DNA from: Paenibacillus sp. 1_12
Lineage (GTDB): Bacteria; Bacillota; Bacilli; Paenibacillales; NBRC-103111
Length of the DNA: 64,000 nucleotides
Reading direction: 5' to 3'
Assembly (NCBI RefSeq): GCF_900114475.1
Contig: NZ_FOTE01000004.1
Coordinates: 413,849-477,848, forward strand
The notes below the pieces were generated by a model, which saw nothing but the letters and a program-made list of their open reading frames with translations, did no database searches and was not told where the DNA came from. The position numbers and the translations under genes are program-made. The number at the start of each line of letters is the position of its first letter. The first letter of the stretch is position 1. This document shows positions 33,898 through 43,025 of this stretch, one piece after another.

Positions 33898-34401
33898 GGC
33901 CTTATACTTTTCCAAAAACTGCTTGAATGAATCCGAGCTGTAGCCCTGCTGACCGGTTTCGGCAATGCCGCCAACTATACGCTCCACTTCTTTACCTGCT
34001 TTATAATAGATCAGAGTAGGAGTGGATTGAATGTTGTACTTGTTCCAGCCATCTTTGAATTCTTCTAGATTAAACTGCTTGACGTCGATTCCCAATTCCT
34101 TGCTCAAAGGGGCAAGAACCGGAGTTGTTCTTTTGCAATGCGGGCAGGTGGAGGCAAAGTAATAAACAAAAAAGTCTTCTTTAGCATCCAGCTTTTTGTT
34201 TAACTCAGCAGGTAGGATGATATTTTGATAATTCGGATCCTCAAGCTGCTTGACGGTTTCGGGATTTAATTTGTTGGGTGCCATTCCGTATACATTGTTG
34301 GCAAATTTACTATTCTTGGTTTTGTCCGATTGCTGGTTCACGACATATAACCCTGCGAAAAGCACAATAATGATAGATAAATAAATCGCAATCTTTTTCA
34401 T
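33892..34401 (-). CDS. Membrane-anchored thioredoxin-like protein (CPHC)
   Basis: A 169-residue extracytoplasmic protein with an N-terminal anchor helix (about 3-22) and a thioredoxin fold. The active site CPHC is at about 86-89 in YYFASTCPHCKRTTPVL, and the cis-proline is in IQSTPTLIYY. CPHC is more typical of DsbA-like oxidants than the CGPC of reductants, so a disulfide-forming or thiol-handling role outside the cell is inferred. ATG 34401 follows GAGAGGA. No dsbB/bdbC partner is adjacent. Confidence 0.85.
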   Translation of the reverse strand: MKKIAIYLSIIIVLFAGLYVVNQQSDKTKNSKFANNVYGMAPNKLNPETVKQLEDPNYQNIILPAELNKKLDAKEDFFVYYFASTCPHCKRTTPVLAPLSKELGIDVKQFNLEEFKDGWNKYNIQSTPTLIYYKAGKEVERIVGGIAETGQQGYSSDSFKQFLEKYKAK

Positions 34402-34533
34402 TCAGGTATAATCCTCTCTACTCGTTAATTCAATCATTATATGATATTTATTTTGATTATCCAAGGATTTCGATAAACGGATCGTGATTTCCTGCTGCTC
34501 ATAACTGCAAAAATGAATGAATTATGACATTTG

Positions 34534-34562
34534 TTGCAGCATCCAACTATAAGAAATATAAT
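34534..34562 (+). promoter_or_regulatory. Promoter of the rRNA methyltransferase gene
   Basis: TTGCAG (34534-34539), a 17-nt spacer and a perfect TATAAT (34557-34562). Confidence 0.5.
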
Positions 34563-34595
34563 AGGAACAGTTCATGAACACGGCTGAATTAATCA

Positions 34596-36158
34596 ATGCT
34601 ACTAAGGAAAGTTGGACAACTATTGTCAGAAAGTGACGGAATACAAAGCAGATTTTTACCAGAGGCGTTTAAGGTTCGAATGAGTGACCTGTTAGGAGAG
34701 CAGTATCAGGCATTTATGTCTTCCTATGATAAACCTAGAGTGTACGGGCTGAGGATCAATACCATGAAGTGCAGTAAGGATCAGTTCTTAAAGCTGACGT
34801 CATTAGAGCTGAGTCCGATCCCTTGGGCTTCCAGCGGTTTTTATTACGAAGAGGATAGCAGACCAGGTAAACACCCTCACTATCATGCTGGTTTATATTA
34901 TATTCAGGAGCCCAGTGCCATGGCGCCTGTGGAGCTGCTGGACGTCCAGCCCGGTGAACGGATACTTGACCTATGTGCGGCACCTGGTGGAAAGTCCACA
35001 CAAATCGCCGCTAAGCTTGCAGGTCAAGGGATGCTGGTGACGAATGATATCCATTCGGATCGTGTGAAGGCGCTGGTCAAAAATATCGAGCTGTCCGGTG
35101 TACGGAATGCCGTCGTATTGAATGAGCAGCCGGAGAAGCTTAAGCACAGCTTTGTGCAGTTTTTTGATAAAATATTGATCGATGCGCCATGTTCTGGTGA
35201 AGGGATGTTTCGCAAGGAAGCGGATATGGCCAAAGCCTGGGAGTCCGATTGGGTAGAACGTTATGCCGTGATGCAGAGAGAGCTTCTGGACCAAGCGGCT
35301 CATATGCTGCGTCCGGGAGGTCGTATGATCTATTCCACCTGCACGTTTTCGCTAGAGGAGAACGAGGCCATGATCGCTGAATTTTTGGATAAGCATCCGG
35401 CATTTATTGTGGCTCCTGTAGCGGCTGTGGATGGATTATCCCATGGATATGACACAGATCTATCCGGACAGCTGGATAGCTTCTCAGATCGTGCTAGAGA
35501 GGCTGTAAAAGGGACGGTAAGACTGTGGCCGCATCTGCTCGTGGGAGAAGGTCATTTTGTTGCTGTACTGCTGCACAATGGGAGTGCTGATGACTCCGCT
35601 CATATAGATATGAATCTCCATTCCGCAGCAGCTCCTTCGATAATAAAGCCGAACAAATCCGCCAAATCGATGAAAAGCAAGCATCTGAATAGCTCACACA
35701 CGGGAAAGCAGCCTGAAATCGATTTGCAGCTGTTATATAGCTTTATGGCAGAGCATGCTCCGGAAGTAGGGATTTCTCAAATTACGCTGCATGGCGAACA
35801 TGTATATGCATCTCCGATCGGACTGCCGGATCTAAGCGGCATTCGCATTATTCGTCCCGGATGGTATATAGGCACTTTGAAAAAGCAGCGATTTGAACCC
35901 TCACATGCGCTTGCCATGGGACTCAGAAGCGAGGACGTCATACGTACAATTGACCTGGAAGCCACATCTGCTGCTGCATCCCGATATTTGAAGGGAGAGA
36001 CGTTGGAGGTAGCTGAATCTGCCGTTCGCAGACGTCATGAAAGCACGGCGTTTAAGGGCTATTGTTTAGTTCTTATAGATGGGTTTCCTGTAGGTTGGGG
36101 CAAATGGCAGGATGGTATGTTAAAAAATGAATATCCCCCGGGTTGGAGGTTGACTTAG
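34596..36158 (+). CDS. RsmF/NOL1-type rRNA (cytosine-5) methyltransferase
   Basis: A SAM-dependent RNA m5C methyltransferase of about 510-520 residues. The Rossmann core has the SAM motif DLCAAPGGKSTQIA, catalytic Cys in DAPCSGEGMFRK and a second Cys in YSTCTFSLEENE. The C-terminus from about 390 is the RsmF-type extension and PUA-like region, separated by a Lys/Ser-rich linker. ATG at 34596 lacks a ribosome site; TTG at 34623 has AAGGAAAG 11 nt upstream and may be the true start. The next gene, an rRNA pseudouridine synthase, begins directly after the stop, giving an rRNA modification pair. Confidence 0.87.
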   Translation: MLLRKVGQLLSESDGIQSRFLPEAFKVRMSDLLGEQYQAFMSSYDKPRVYGLRINTMKCSKDQFLKLTSLELSPIPWASSGFYYEEDSRPGKHPHYHAGLYYIQEPSAMAPVELLDVQPGERILDLCAAPGGKSTQIAAKLAGQGMLVTNDIHSDRVKALVKNIELSGVRNAVVLNEQPEKLKHSFVQFFDKILIDAPCSGEGMFRKEADMAKAWESDWVERYAVMQRELLDQAAHMLRPGGRMIYSTCTFSLEENEAMIAEFLDKHPAFIVAPVAAVDGLSHGYDTDLSGQLDSFSDRAREAVKGTVRLWPHLLVGEGHFVAVLLHNGSADDSAHIDMNLHSAAAPSIIKPNKSAKSMKSKHLNSSHTGKQPEIDLQLLYSFMAEHAPEVGISQITLHGEHVYASPIGLPDLSGIRIIRPGWYIGTLKKQRFEPSHALAMGLRSEDVIRTIDLEATSAAASRYLKGETLEVAESAVRRRHESTAFKGYCLVLIDGFPVGWGKWQDGMLKNEYPPGWRLT

Positions 36159-36902
36159 TTGAAGCAAACGATGCGCTTGGAAAAGCTGTTGGCACATGCT
36201 GGCCATGGTACACGAAGTGAAATCAAGCGAATGGTAAAGAATGGCCTTATTCGAGTTAATGACCGTCCGATTAAGGATGGAGGAATCCAGGTTCATCCTG
36301 AACAGGACCGGATCACGGTAGATGGGCAAGCCGTTCGTTATCGTGAGTTTATTTATCTGATGTTGAATAAGCCGCAAGGCGTCATATCGGCGACAGAGGA
36401 CAGTCGTGAGCGAACTGTACTAGATCTCCTGGATGAAGCTTATGCCCACTATGAGCTATTTCCTGTTGGGCGTCTGGATAAGGACACAGAGGGATTGCTG
36501 CTGCTGACCAATGACGGTAAGCTTGCGCATAATTTACTCTCCCCCCGCAAGCATGTCTCCAAAATGTATTTTGCTGAGGTAGACGGTTTGGTTACAGACA
36601 AGGATCAGGAGATTTTCCATAAAGGAGTCACTCTGGATGACGGCTACCTCACGATGCCGGCTGAGCTGAACATTTTGGCCGCTGGTGATCCTGAGCAGGG
36701 TCTTGTTGCCAAAATTGAGTTGACGATTCAGGAAGGTAAGTTTCATCAAGTGAAACGGATGTTTGAAGCTGTTGGCAAGAAGGTAGTTTTCCTGAAAAGA
36801 ATTTCCATGGGAACGCTGCTGCTCGATGAATACCTGGCTCCCGGTGCTTATCGTGAGCTGACTGAGAACGAGCTGACCCAATTACAGCAGGTTCATATTT
36901 AA
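36159..36902 (+). CDS. RsuA-family rRNA pseudouridine synthase
   Basis: A 247-residue pseudouridine synthase. An S4 RNA-binding domain (about 5-60, RLEKLLAHAGHGTRSEIKRM) is followed by the catalytic domain with GRLDKDTEGLLLLTNDG, whose first Asp is the nucleophile. The family modifies small-subunit rRNA (RsuA) or large-subunit positions; the exact uridine cannot be told here. TTG 36159 follows the upstream stop without a gap, with TTGGAGG 9 nt before it inside the previous gene, implying translational coupling. Confidence 0.9.
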   Translation: MKQTMRLEKLLAHAGHGTRSEIKRMVKNGLIRVNDRPIKDGGIQVHPEQDRITVDGQAVRYREFIYLMLNKPQGVISATEDSRERTVLDLLDEAYAHYELFPVGRLDKDTEGLLLLTNDGKLAHNLLSPRKHVSKMYFAEVDGLVTDKDQEIFHKGVTLDDGYLTMPAELNILAAGDPEQGLVAKIELTIQEGKFHQVKRMFEAVGKKVVFLKRISMGTLLLDEYLAPGAYRELTENELTQLQQVHI

Positions 36903-36906
36903 ATGG

Positions 36907-36955
36907 AAAAAGACCAGATGGCTGTGATTCCACAGCTCATTGGTCTTTTTTTTTT
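36907..36955 (+). terminator. Terminator of the rRNA modification operon
   Basis: AAAAAGACCA pairs with TGGTCTTTTT, an inner GCTGTG pairs with CACAGC, and about ten T follow. Confidence 0.85.
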
Positions 36956-37216
36956 GCAATATCAGAAAAGATAAGTCCGGTTCCTAGCTTTTGGAATATT
37001 TCAAGACAACGTGATCCACCGTATAAGACGGCGTAGCCGTTTATCCTCGTATAAAGGGTTCATAGTCAGATCGAAATAGCGCGAGCTTACAGCCAACCGG
37101 CGCTGAGAATGGACTCTTATCTCTTATGCATATATTTTGGGCTGGATGGGACACGCTAATCATGATGGTTTCTGACATTTGGTGACCACATATAAGTCCA
37201 TTGGAGGCGAGCTTGG
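36956..37216 (+). other. Intergenic region before the unknown 256-aa gene
   Basis: No gene is supported here. A small hairpin (ACGGC-GTA-GCCGT) lies near 37027-37039, and a ribosome site TTGGAGGCG lies just before 37217. No riboswitch motif was recognised. Confidence 0.4.
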
Positions 37217-37987
37217 ATGACCGATGTTTGGCTTAGAACGGATTTAAAGACGGCGGGTGGAGAAGTAAACGACATTATGTGGAACCATCAATGTATCGGA
37301 GTGATGACGCTCGTTTATCGTGAGGCAGACCGGATTACAGGGGCCGTCCAATTGGAGCAAGAGGTACTTCCTGAACATGCAAGGGAGCAGGTGTTTACAT
37401 TTGTACAAGCACACATAGAGTCCTTAACCTATGCATTAGGTGCACGGACCTGTGAGGTAACCGTGTCGTACAGTGAACTTGATCCACTCCTTTTCGCAAA
37501 CAAAGACAATAAGAACTGGGTTAACGTTGAAGAAGATTATGATTATGACTACGATTGGATGGAATATGAACGATTTGAGGATGAGAATGCTGATGAACAA
37601 AATGAATATGTGATGGGCTTGCAAGAGGAGAACTTTGACCAGGAAGCTGATAGTAGACGACGTTCGGCAGCGTTCTACAGTGAGGCGGAAGGAGAATATA
37701 CGGTTGTTCGTACCATGGGGAGTGGCGACACTTACATTTTTGAAATATACCAGCAATCACATGGTGGTTTGCCGATCGGTAGAGCAACGATTGATGCAAG
37801 CTATAGACAGCTGCAAGGGTTTATTGATTTTCGTGAACCGGGGGATTCCGTGGATCGTGAGTCTATCGCAATGCTGATGATGCAGGAGATGGACAAGGAA
37901 AAAGATTTTGAATCGTTCAATCTCATTATGCTGTATCAAAACCAACCGTTTGAAGAACTCAATTACGAAGCTGATTGGGTACATTAG
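37217..37987 (+). CDS. Unknown protein with two similar halves and acidic linker
   Basis: A 256-residue cytoplasmic protein I cannot assign. Residues 20-90 and 175-245 look like diverged copies of one alpha/beta unit: each starts with an IG-x-x-T strand (IGVMTLVYREADRITGAV; IGRATIDASYRQLQGFI), has a helical middle, and ends with a hydrophobic strand before a Tyr-rich turn (VTVSYSE; LIMLYQN). Between them is a very acidic, Tyr-rich linker (EEDYDYDYDWMEYERFED). The ribosome site is GGAGG, with ATG at 37217. It stands alone. The duplication is judged by eye only. Confidence 0.65.
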   Translation: MTDVWLRTDLKTAGGEVNDIMWNHQCIGVMTLVYREADRITGAVQLEQEVLPEHAREQVFTFVQAHIESLTYALGARTCEVTVSYSELDPLLFANKDNKNWVNVEEDYDYDYDWMEYERFEDENADEQNEYVMGLQEENFDQEADSRRRSAAFYSEAEGEYTVVRTMGSGDTYIFEIYQQSHGGLPIGRATIDASYRQLQGFIDFREPGDSVDRESIAMLMMQEMDKEKDFESFNLIMLYQNQPFEELNYEADWVH

Positions 37988-38086
37988 TTCGGCAACTATT
38001 TGCTTGGAGAGCAACCAGCCCGGATTAAGGGAATTCGAGCTGGTTTGCTTAAAATACTTGTTAGGGGAGCAAGCTGTGCTCGGACA

Positions 38087-38479
38087 TCAGACTTGGTCTT
38101 CTTTCTTTTTGTCTTTCCAGAATAAGACTGTCAACATCCGTTCGATCCATTCCTTATCCTGCTCAGTTAGCTCAATACCATCAAAGCTCAATTCATTATC
38201 GCGCAAAAATCTTCGTAGGTTGACACGAGGTTTTACATAATCTTTACTATTACCACTGTCCTGCGATTGCTCAAGGTAGCCCGCGATCTCCATCAAATTG
38301 GAGTAGGGAGTATTCAAGCCTTCGGATAGCTTCATCAGTACATCCGGAGAGGGAACCCCGCGATTGCCATTTTCTATTTGCGAAATGTAGGCAGAAGAAA
38401 CACCGGAACGATCAGCCAACTCGCGAATAGTGAAGCCTTTCAATTTGCGCATATCGCGCAGCTGCTCATAAAAATTCAT
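38087..38479 (-). CDS. XRE-family transcriptional regulator
   Basis: A 130-residue DNA-binding protein. The N-terminal lambda-repressor-type HTH (about 5-62, FTIRELADRSGVSSAYISQIENG) is followed by a helical dimerisation or effector region ending in a charged tail (KDKKKEDQV). I start at ATG 38479 with AGGTG upstream. It is divergent from a second, shorter XRE gene across an AT-rich 177-bp region containing a 13-bp palindrome. Similar layouts are seen in SinR-like regulators, but the target genes are unknown. Confidence 0.82.
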   Translation of the reverse strand: MNFYEQLRDMRKLKGFTIRELADRSGVSSAYISQIENGNRGVPSPDVLMKLSEGLNTPYSNLMEIAGYLEQSQDSGNSKDYVKPRVNLRRFLRDNELSFDGIELTEQDKEWIERMLTVLFWKDKKKEDQV

Positions 38480-38520
38480 AAAGGACACCTGCATTTTCAT
38501 AAGTAAACAATAGTTAATAT

Positions 38521-38533
38521 TGATATGATATCA
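38521..38533. promoter_or_regulatory. Palindrome between divergent XRE genes, candidate operator
   Basis: TGATAT-G-ATATCA is a perfect odd palindrome flanked by AGTAAAC motifs on both sides. Its position between two HTH regulators makes it a plausible shared operator. Confidence 0.4.
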
Positions 38534-38656
38534 GTAAACTTCTGTAATTTCAACGTTCACACAAATGTATTCAAAAGTAAATTAAATTTTTCCAAATGTA
38601 AAATATAATGATAAAATCGTAAAAAGATGGAAGATAGGGGGAGTGACTGCATAAAG

Positions 38657-38869
38657 ATGAAAAGAATTCGCACCAATACCAATGCTTTTGTGAGAGCCAG
38701 AGTATTCAAAGGTATGTCCCAACGAGAGCTGGCCAAGCAGTCGGGACTGAGTCCTTCTTACATCAGTCTTCTGGAACGTTCCGTGAAGTCGGTCGGTCCT
38801 GGAACGGCTAAGAAGCTTAGTGAGCTGCTGGAGCAGCCGTTGGACTCGTTATTTATCATTGAACAGTGA
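38657..38869 (+). CDS. Small XRE-family HTH protein
   Basis: A 70-residue protein consisting of one lambda-repressor-type HTH (MSQRELAKQSGLSPSYISLLERS) with a short C-terminal helix. It lacks any sensing domain. ATG 38657 gives a sensible start; GGGGGAG lies 13 nt upstream, somewhat far. An almost perfect -10 (TATAAT, 38604-38609) precedes it. Divergent from the longer XRE gene. Confidence 0.78.
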   Translation: MKRIRTNTNAFVRARVFKGMSQRELAKQSGLSPSYISLLERSVKSVGPGTAKKLSELLEQPLDSLFIIEQ

Positions 38870-38996
38870 TTGAATTAGTGACCAAACACGGATGATTCGC
38901 ATCCCTAAACAAATTGCGTTATAATAGGACGAGGATATTAACATTACCCTCGGGTATAATAATTCCTAATTACTTTGAAATGGGAGGAGATTTTCT

Positions 38997-39464
38997 TTGC
39001 GCCAACTTATAATTTTAGTCGCTGCTTTGACCATCATCCTTTCCGGATGCACGAAAGACACGACACCTGCTGCCAAGCCGGGTGAGGCCGTGACGCCAAC
39101 CACACCAGTGCCCGCACCGACACCGGCTCCTGAGCCAACTACACCAGCGCCAAGCACAGCGACCCCACCTGCTGCTGGTACTGAAACACCACCAGCTACA
39201 ACCCCACCAGCGGTACCTGAGGTTCCAAGGCCAGATGGGGCAAAGGAGCAGCCAATTGCAACTCAGGGTCAATTAGAAAAAGTCGATTTTGGAATGACAT
39301 ATGATGAAGTTGGTAAAGCCATGGGTCAAATGGGTAAATTGATTAGCGAATCCAAAGACGAAAATGGTGTTAGCAAAGTAACAACCTATGAGTATAAAAC
39401 TAAAGAGGGAACCTCTTTGAAAGTAACGTTCCGCAATGGCAAGGTGTCTAGCAAATCCGGATAA
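38997..39464 (+). CDS. Lipoprotein with Pro/Thr-rich linker and DUF3862-like domain
   Basis: A 155-residue lipoprotein. The lipobox LSGC has its Cys at residue 18. A linker of about 60 residues made of P, T and A follows, then a C-terminal SmpA/BamE-like domain (VDFGMTYDEVGKAMGQMG) as in DUF3862 proteins. TTG 38997 follows GGGAGGAG. The C-terminal fold resembles the two units of the lipoprotein at 45677, so the two may be distant relatives. Function unknown. Confidence 0.78.
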   Translation: MRQLIILVAALTIILSGCTKDTTPAAKPGEAVTPTTPVPAPTPAPEPTTPAPSTATPPAAGTETPPATTPPAVPEVPRPDGAKEQPIATQGQLEKVDFGMTYDEVGKAMGQMGKLISESKDENGVSKVTTYEYKTKEGTSLKVTFRNGKVSSKSG

Positions 39465-39468
39465 GGAT

Positions 39469-39526
39469 CAACCAAACAAACAGGCGAGGATGCATAACCA
39501 TGCATCCTCGCCTGTTTGTTTGGTTG
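39469..39526. terminator. Perfect 27-bp hairpin between convergent genes
   Basis: Arms 39469-39495 and 39500-39526 are exact reverse complements with a 4-nt loop. T-rich arm ends (TGTTTGTTTGGTTG) stand in for a T run. It serves the lipoprotein gene and the GGDEF gene. Confidence 0.8.
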
Positions 39527-39530
39527 AATA

Positions 39531-40700
39531 TTAAGCGTAGGCAATAACTTTGTTTTTGCCGGTGGTTTTGGCTTTGTACATGGCTTCATCCGCTTGCTTG
39601 ATCAGCTCGTCTGCACCTATGCCTTTACTATAACAACTAAAGCCGACACTAACGGTTACAATCGTCTCGGCTTCGACCCGCGCACGAATCTTTTCTGCGA
39701 TCACTGACGTTTCCGCTGCGTTACCTATTACCATCACAACAATCTCTTCGCCGCCATATCGTCCGCAAATTCCATCGGGCTCGGACACCTCCTTGGCGAT
39801 TTGAGCCACCTGCTTGAGAACCTGATCCCCCATATGGTGTCCCTTCGTATCATTGAGTTTTTTGAAGTTATCGATATCACTGAAAATGACGGAGATCATA
39901 ATTTGCTGAGCAAGGTGCTGATTCACACGGTTGTAATAAAATTTGCGATTATAAAGTCCGGTCAATCCATCGCGGATGGATGAATTATAAATCGCCTGCA
40001 TCATTTCAATAATCCGTTCGAAAATGAACAGAAACAGCACGATATGAAATGCCATGGGAAATAATTGCTCGAGCTTGGTTAGCGCGCCTTGGCTACCGTT
40101 AAACAAATACTTGTTCGCCATATAAATCATATGAGCACAAAAATAGAGCGTCAGCATAAGCTGGAACTTGCCATTTTGCCCAATTCGCGGATTAACCAGC
40201 ATGAAGCTGACAAAAATGATCACGAACATGAATAGTTCCAGACCGAGCGGCTGAAGCTGAGTAATCTGCTCTTGGCTGCCTTCAAGGTTGCCGGGAATAT
40301 ACCAGTAAGTGGAAGAAACAAGTGACATGGTTACGATAACGGCAACAATGATAATTCCGTCCTTGGCCTTGGTTGGATTGTAAAGCTGAAAAATACCGAT
40401 ATTGACCAATAAAAAAGCAAATGCTTTCAAAATGAGTGCAATAAATATCGCGGTCTCACTTGGAGTTGGGTACAATTGAAATTGAATCAGTTGCCCATAT
40501 TGGGCGATCAGAATGACTAACGACAGCATCATGGACAGATAACCGATTTTTCTGCGATTGACGAGCAGCCTGAAGGAAACAAGCAGGGTCAGCAGCAAGA
40601 TAACCAAAATAATCGTGTAGGAAATAATAGTTCCTAATGTACCGAGCCATAAATCTGTTAAAGTTAGCGCATTCATTATAGATACAAGCCTCGCATTCAT
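39531..40700 (-). CDS. Membrane diguanylate cyclase (GGDEF)
   Basis: A 389-residue protein with seven to eight membrane helices (about 15-225) and a C-terminal GGDEF domain. The catalytic loop reads RYGGEEI, an active variant of GGDEF, and the Mg-binding segment is IFSDIDNFKKLND. The product-inhibition I-site (RxxD five residues before the loop) is not present (SEPD instead), so feedback inhibition by c-di-GMP is probably absent. ATG 40700 is chosen with AAAGGA 9 nt upstream; a second ATG at 40676 repeats the same ATGAATGCG context. Confidence 0.9.
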   Translation of the reverse strand: MNARLVSIMNALTLTDLWLGTLGTIISYTIILVILLLTLLVSFRLLVNRRKIGYLSMMLSLVILIAQYGQLIQFQLYPTPSETAIFIALILKAFAFLLVNIGIFQLYNPTKAKDGIIIVAVIVTMSLVSSTYWYIPGNLEGSQEQITQLQPLGLELFMFVIIFVSFMLVNPRIGQNGKFQLMLTLYFCAHMIYMANKYLFNGSQGALTKLEQLFPMAFHIVLFLFIFERIIEMMQAIYNSSIRDGLTGLYNRKFYYNRVNQHLAQQIMISVIFSDIDNFKKLNDTKGHHMGDQVLKQVAQIAKEVSEPDGICGRYGGEEIVVMVIGNAAETSVIAEKIRARVEAETIVTVSVGFSCYSKGIGADELIKQADEAMYKAKTTGKNKVIAYA

Positions 40701-40852
40701 GAAGATATATCCTTTATTATAGAAACATACATTCGTTTTGGTCAACATTCTTCTTTTCACGAATACGCTTGTAGTGGTCATACTTACCTGATACGATATC
40801 AAGGATGCAAGCAAAAGTATAAAATTTAGATGAAATACTACGGAGGGCTCTC

Positions 40853-41983
40853 ATGAATATATTACAAGCATTATTTTTTCCGCCGGAGCAGCCAGGTGGT
40901 GTATCTTCCATGATTCCTTTTATTCTGGACCGATTTAATAAGCGTGGTTGGGAAATGGAGCTTTTTTCGCTTCCAAAACGGGTACGTGGTAAAGGAATTG
41001 AACCGGTGAAATTTGCAACCTTTGATTGGGAAGTTTATGCAGGTAACCCGATTGTGGATAAATATATTCAGACCTATAAGGATTATGTGTGGTGGACGAA
41101 GCTAAGGATCACCAAAACCTACGATGTGATTCATGCCCACCATCCTATTGTAGGACTTGTGATGAAGCAGTTGTACCCAGAGACACCGGTCATTATGACC
41201 GTCCATTCCAGCTATGAGAAGGAATTAATACTCAATGGAAAAATAGAGCCGAATGGAGTTGAGCATGCCTTCCTGACCGCGATCTACAATGAGCTGGAGG
41301 ATAGGGTGGACCAACTGCTAACGGTGTCCAATTCTTTCAAGCAGTATTTGGGTGAATACGTACAGGAGCCAGAGCGAATAGGTGTAATACCTAATGGTTT
41401 TGATGAAAAGCGGTTTCGTCCGGTACCGCATGAAAACAAAATCCCACAGCTGATCACCGTATGTCGTCTAGTCCCTGCCAAAGGCATTGATATTCTGCTG
41501 CTTGCTTGTGCAGAACTTAAAAAAAGCGGTCAGCCCTTTGTGCTGCATCTCATTGGAGATGGTCCCATACGTCCCGAGCTTGAACAGATGGCAATTGAGC
41601 TAAATATTTATGAGGAAATTATTTTTTATGGCTATATGCTGCATCCAGAGGACTTTATGCCGTTTTTTGATGTATTCGTACTACCCTCCCGTGCTGAAGC
41701 CTTCGGTTCGGTTTTCGCCGAGGCGGCGCTGTGTGGGCTCGCCTTAATTGGAACTGATGTAGGTGGTATCCCTGAGCAAATCAATCACGGGCAAAATGGT
41801 CTGCTTGTGCCCGTCAATGATGTACCTGCACTAGCGAATGCCTTGGAAAAAGTGACAGGCGATCCGACCTATCGCTATAACCTGAGCCGTGTCGCATGGG
41901 ATAAAGCCAAGAATACTTACTCCATGTCACGCGTGGTGCAGCAGTTGAAGAATGTATACAGGAGCTATCGAAAAGAAGGATAA
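40853..41983 (+). CDS. Glycosyltransferase family 4
   Basis: A 376-residue GT-B enzyme. The N-terminal acceptor domain begins with the Gly-rich loop PPEQPGGVSSM, and the C-terminal donor domain carries CRLVPAKGIDILL, IGDGPIRPELE and the catalytic EAFGSVFAE (E-x7-E motif). Similar retaining enzymes build exopolysaccharide, teichuronic or glycolipid structures. It is not in a polysaccharide cluster; neighbours are GGDEF and EamA genes. ATG 40853 follows CGGAGGG. Confidence 0.88.
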   Translation: MNILQALFFPPEQPGGVSSMIPFILDRFNKRGWEMELFSLPKRVRGKGIEPVKFATFDWEVYAGNPIVDKYIQTYKDYVWWTKLRITKTYDVIHAHHPIVGLVMKQLYPETPVIMTVHSSYEKELILNGKIEPNGVEHAFLTAIYNELEDRVDQLLTVSNSFKQYLGEYVQEPERIGVIPNGFDEKRFRPVPHENKIPQLITVCRLVPAKGIDILLLACAELKKSGQPFVLHLIGDGPIRPELEQMAIELNIYEEIIFYGYMLHPEDFMPFFDVFVLPSRAEAFGSVFAEAALCGLALIGTDVGGIPEQINHGQNGLLVPVNDVPALANALEKVTGDPTYRYNLSRVAWDKAKNTYSMSRVVQQLKNVYRSYRKEG

Positions 41984-41991
41984 TCGCTCAT

Positions 41992-42046
41992 CAACACGAC
42001 AAAAAGACTGCTATCATAAAGATGATGCAGTTTATTTGTCGTGTTG
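41992..42046. terminator. Stem-loop between convergent glycosyltransferase and EamA genes
   Basis: CAACACGACAAA pairs with TTTGTCGTGTTG over an internal smaller helix (ACTGC/GCAGT). Confidence 0.65.
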
Positions 42047-42056
42047 TCCGCCTCCA

Positions 42057-43025
42057 CTAGCCAGCCAGACGCAGTACGATAATCCCAACCAAAGCAAGTG
42101 TGAGGCCGCATGCTTCTAAAGGACTGAAACGTTCTTTTAGACCAAATCTAGCGTATAACAATACGAAGACAACATTCATGGCCATTACTGCTGAAACTAG
42201 CCCGGTTACTCCAAGCTTAAATGCGGGCAAAACCAGCATCATGCCGGATACATTAGTCAGACCGATGACGAGGCCCCATAATAAGGTTTTGCGCACGCTC
42301 CACAAATTAGGTGCGCTATTCGCTGCGGCTGCTTGTCGGCTGCTTGGGGCTGCAATTGAAGCTGTTTCGGATGCATTCACTTCAGATGCCGCAGCAGCCT
42401 CTAGTGCAGCGGCAGACTCGAGCTGCACTAGAGACTGCCTGCGCCTGTTAAGCAACCATGCGATACCGAACAGGAGTGTTCCTGTTACATACATGGCTGT
42501 AAGTGTGGGAAAGATTTGTGCGCCTATCAAGGTTGATTGCTTGGAGATTATATCTGTTAATCCAAAACCAAACATGGTGAGAACTCCCCACCCAGCGCCT
42601 TTGAGGTTCTTTATTGAAATATCACTGGAATAGCGGATTAATAAAAGACCGAAAACGATAATAACAAAGGATAGAGATTGTCCTAATGTTAGCCGTTCTC
42701 CCCATATCAAAAAAGCGGCAATCACGACAACGACGGGTGGCATTCCGGTGAACATAGCCATCAATGATGCTTTGCCAACAGCAAATCCGCGGTACATGGA
42801 AGCATTGGAAATAAACGAAAATAGGCCCATAAGAACGCCGATCCAAACTTCGATCGACCATTGTTGTCCCACTACCAGATTAGTGACAAATGCAATGATG
42901 GTTCCTGATAAATAAACGCCTAACAGTAGTAAATTACGGTCAATCGGACGCTGCGATGTCCACTGATATAAGATGCCCCTTAAACCAAAGCAGACCGCAG
43001 AGGCTGCTGCAAACACAAACCACAT
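42057..43025 (-). CDS. EamA/DMT-family transporter
   Basis: A 322-residue ten-helix drug/metabolite transporter with two EamA repeats, each ending in the short signature (ERLTLGQSLSFVIIVFGLLLI and ERFSPLEACGLTLALVGIIVL). Between them is an unusual Ala/Ser-rich cytoplasmic insert of about 40 residues (LESAAALEAAAASEVN onward). ATG 43025 has GAGGAGA at 8 nt; GTG 43028 is also possible. The substrate is unknown. Confidence 0.85.
   Translation of the reverse strand: MWFVFAAASAVCFGLRGILYQWTSQRPIDRNLLLLGVYLSGTIIAFVTNLVVGQQWSIEVWIGVLMGLFSFISNASMYRGFAVGKASLMAMFTGMPPVVVVIAAFLIWGERLTLGQSLSFVIIVFGLLLIRYSSDISIKNLKGAGWGVLTMFGFGLTDIISKQSTLIGAQIFPTLTAMYVTGTLLFGIAWLLNRRRQSLVQLESAAALEAAAASEVNASETASIAAPSSRQAAAANSAPNLWSVRKTLLWGLVIGLTNVSGMMLVLPAFKLGVTGLVSAVMAMNVVFVLLYARFGLKERFSPLEACGLTLALVGIIVLRLAG

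Noticed and set aside
34574..34636. 20-codon upstream frame overlapping the rRNA methyltransferase start
   Set aside because: It has no clear ribosome site and may be chance; kept only as a possible leader peptide.
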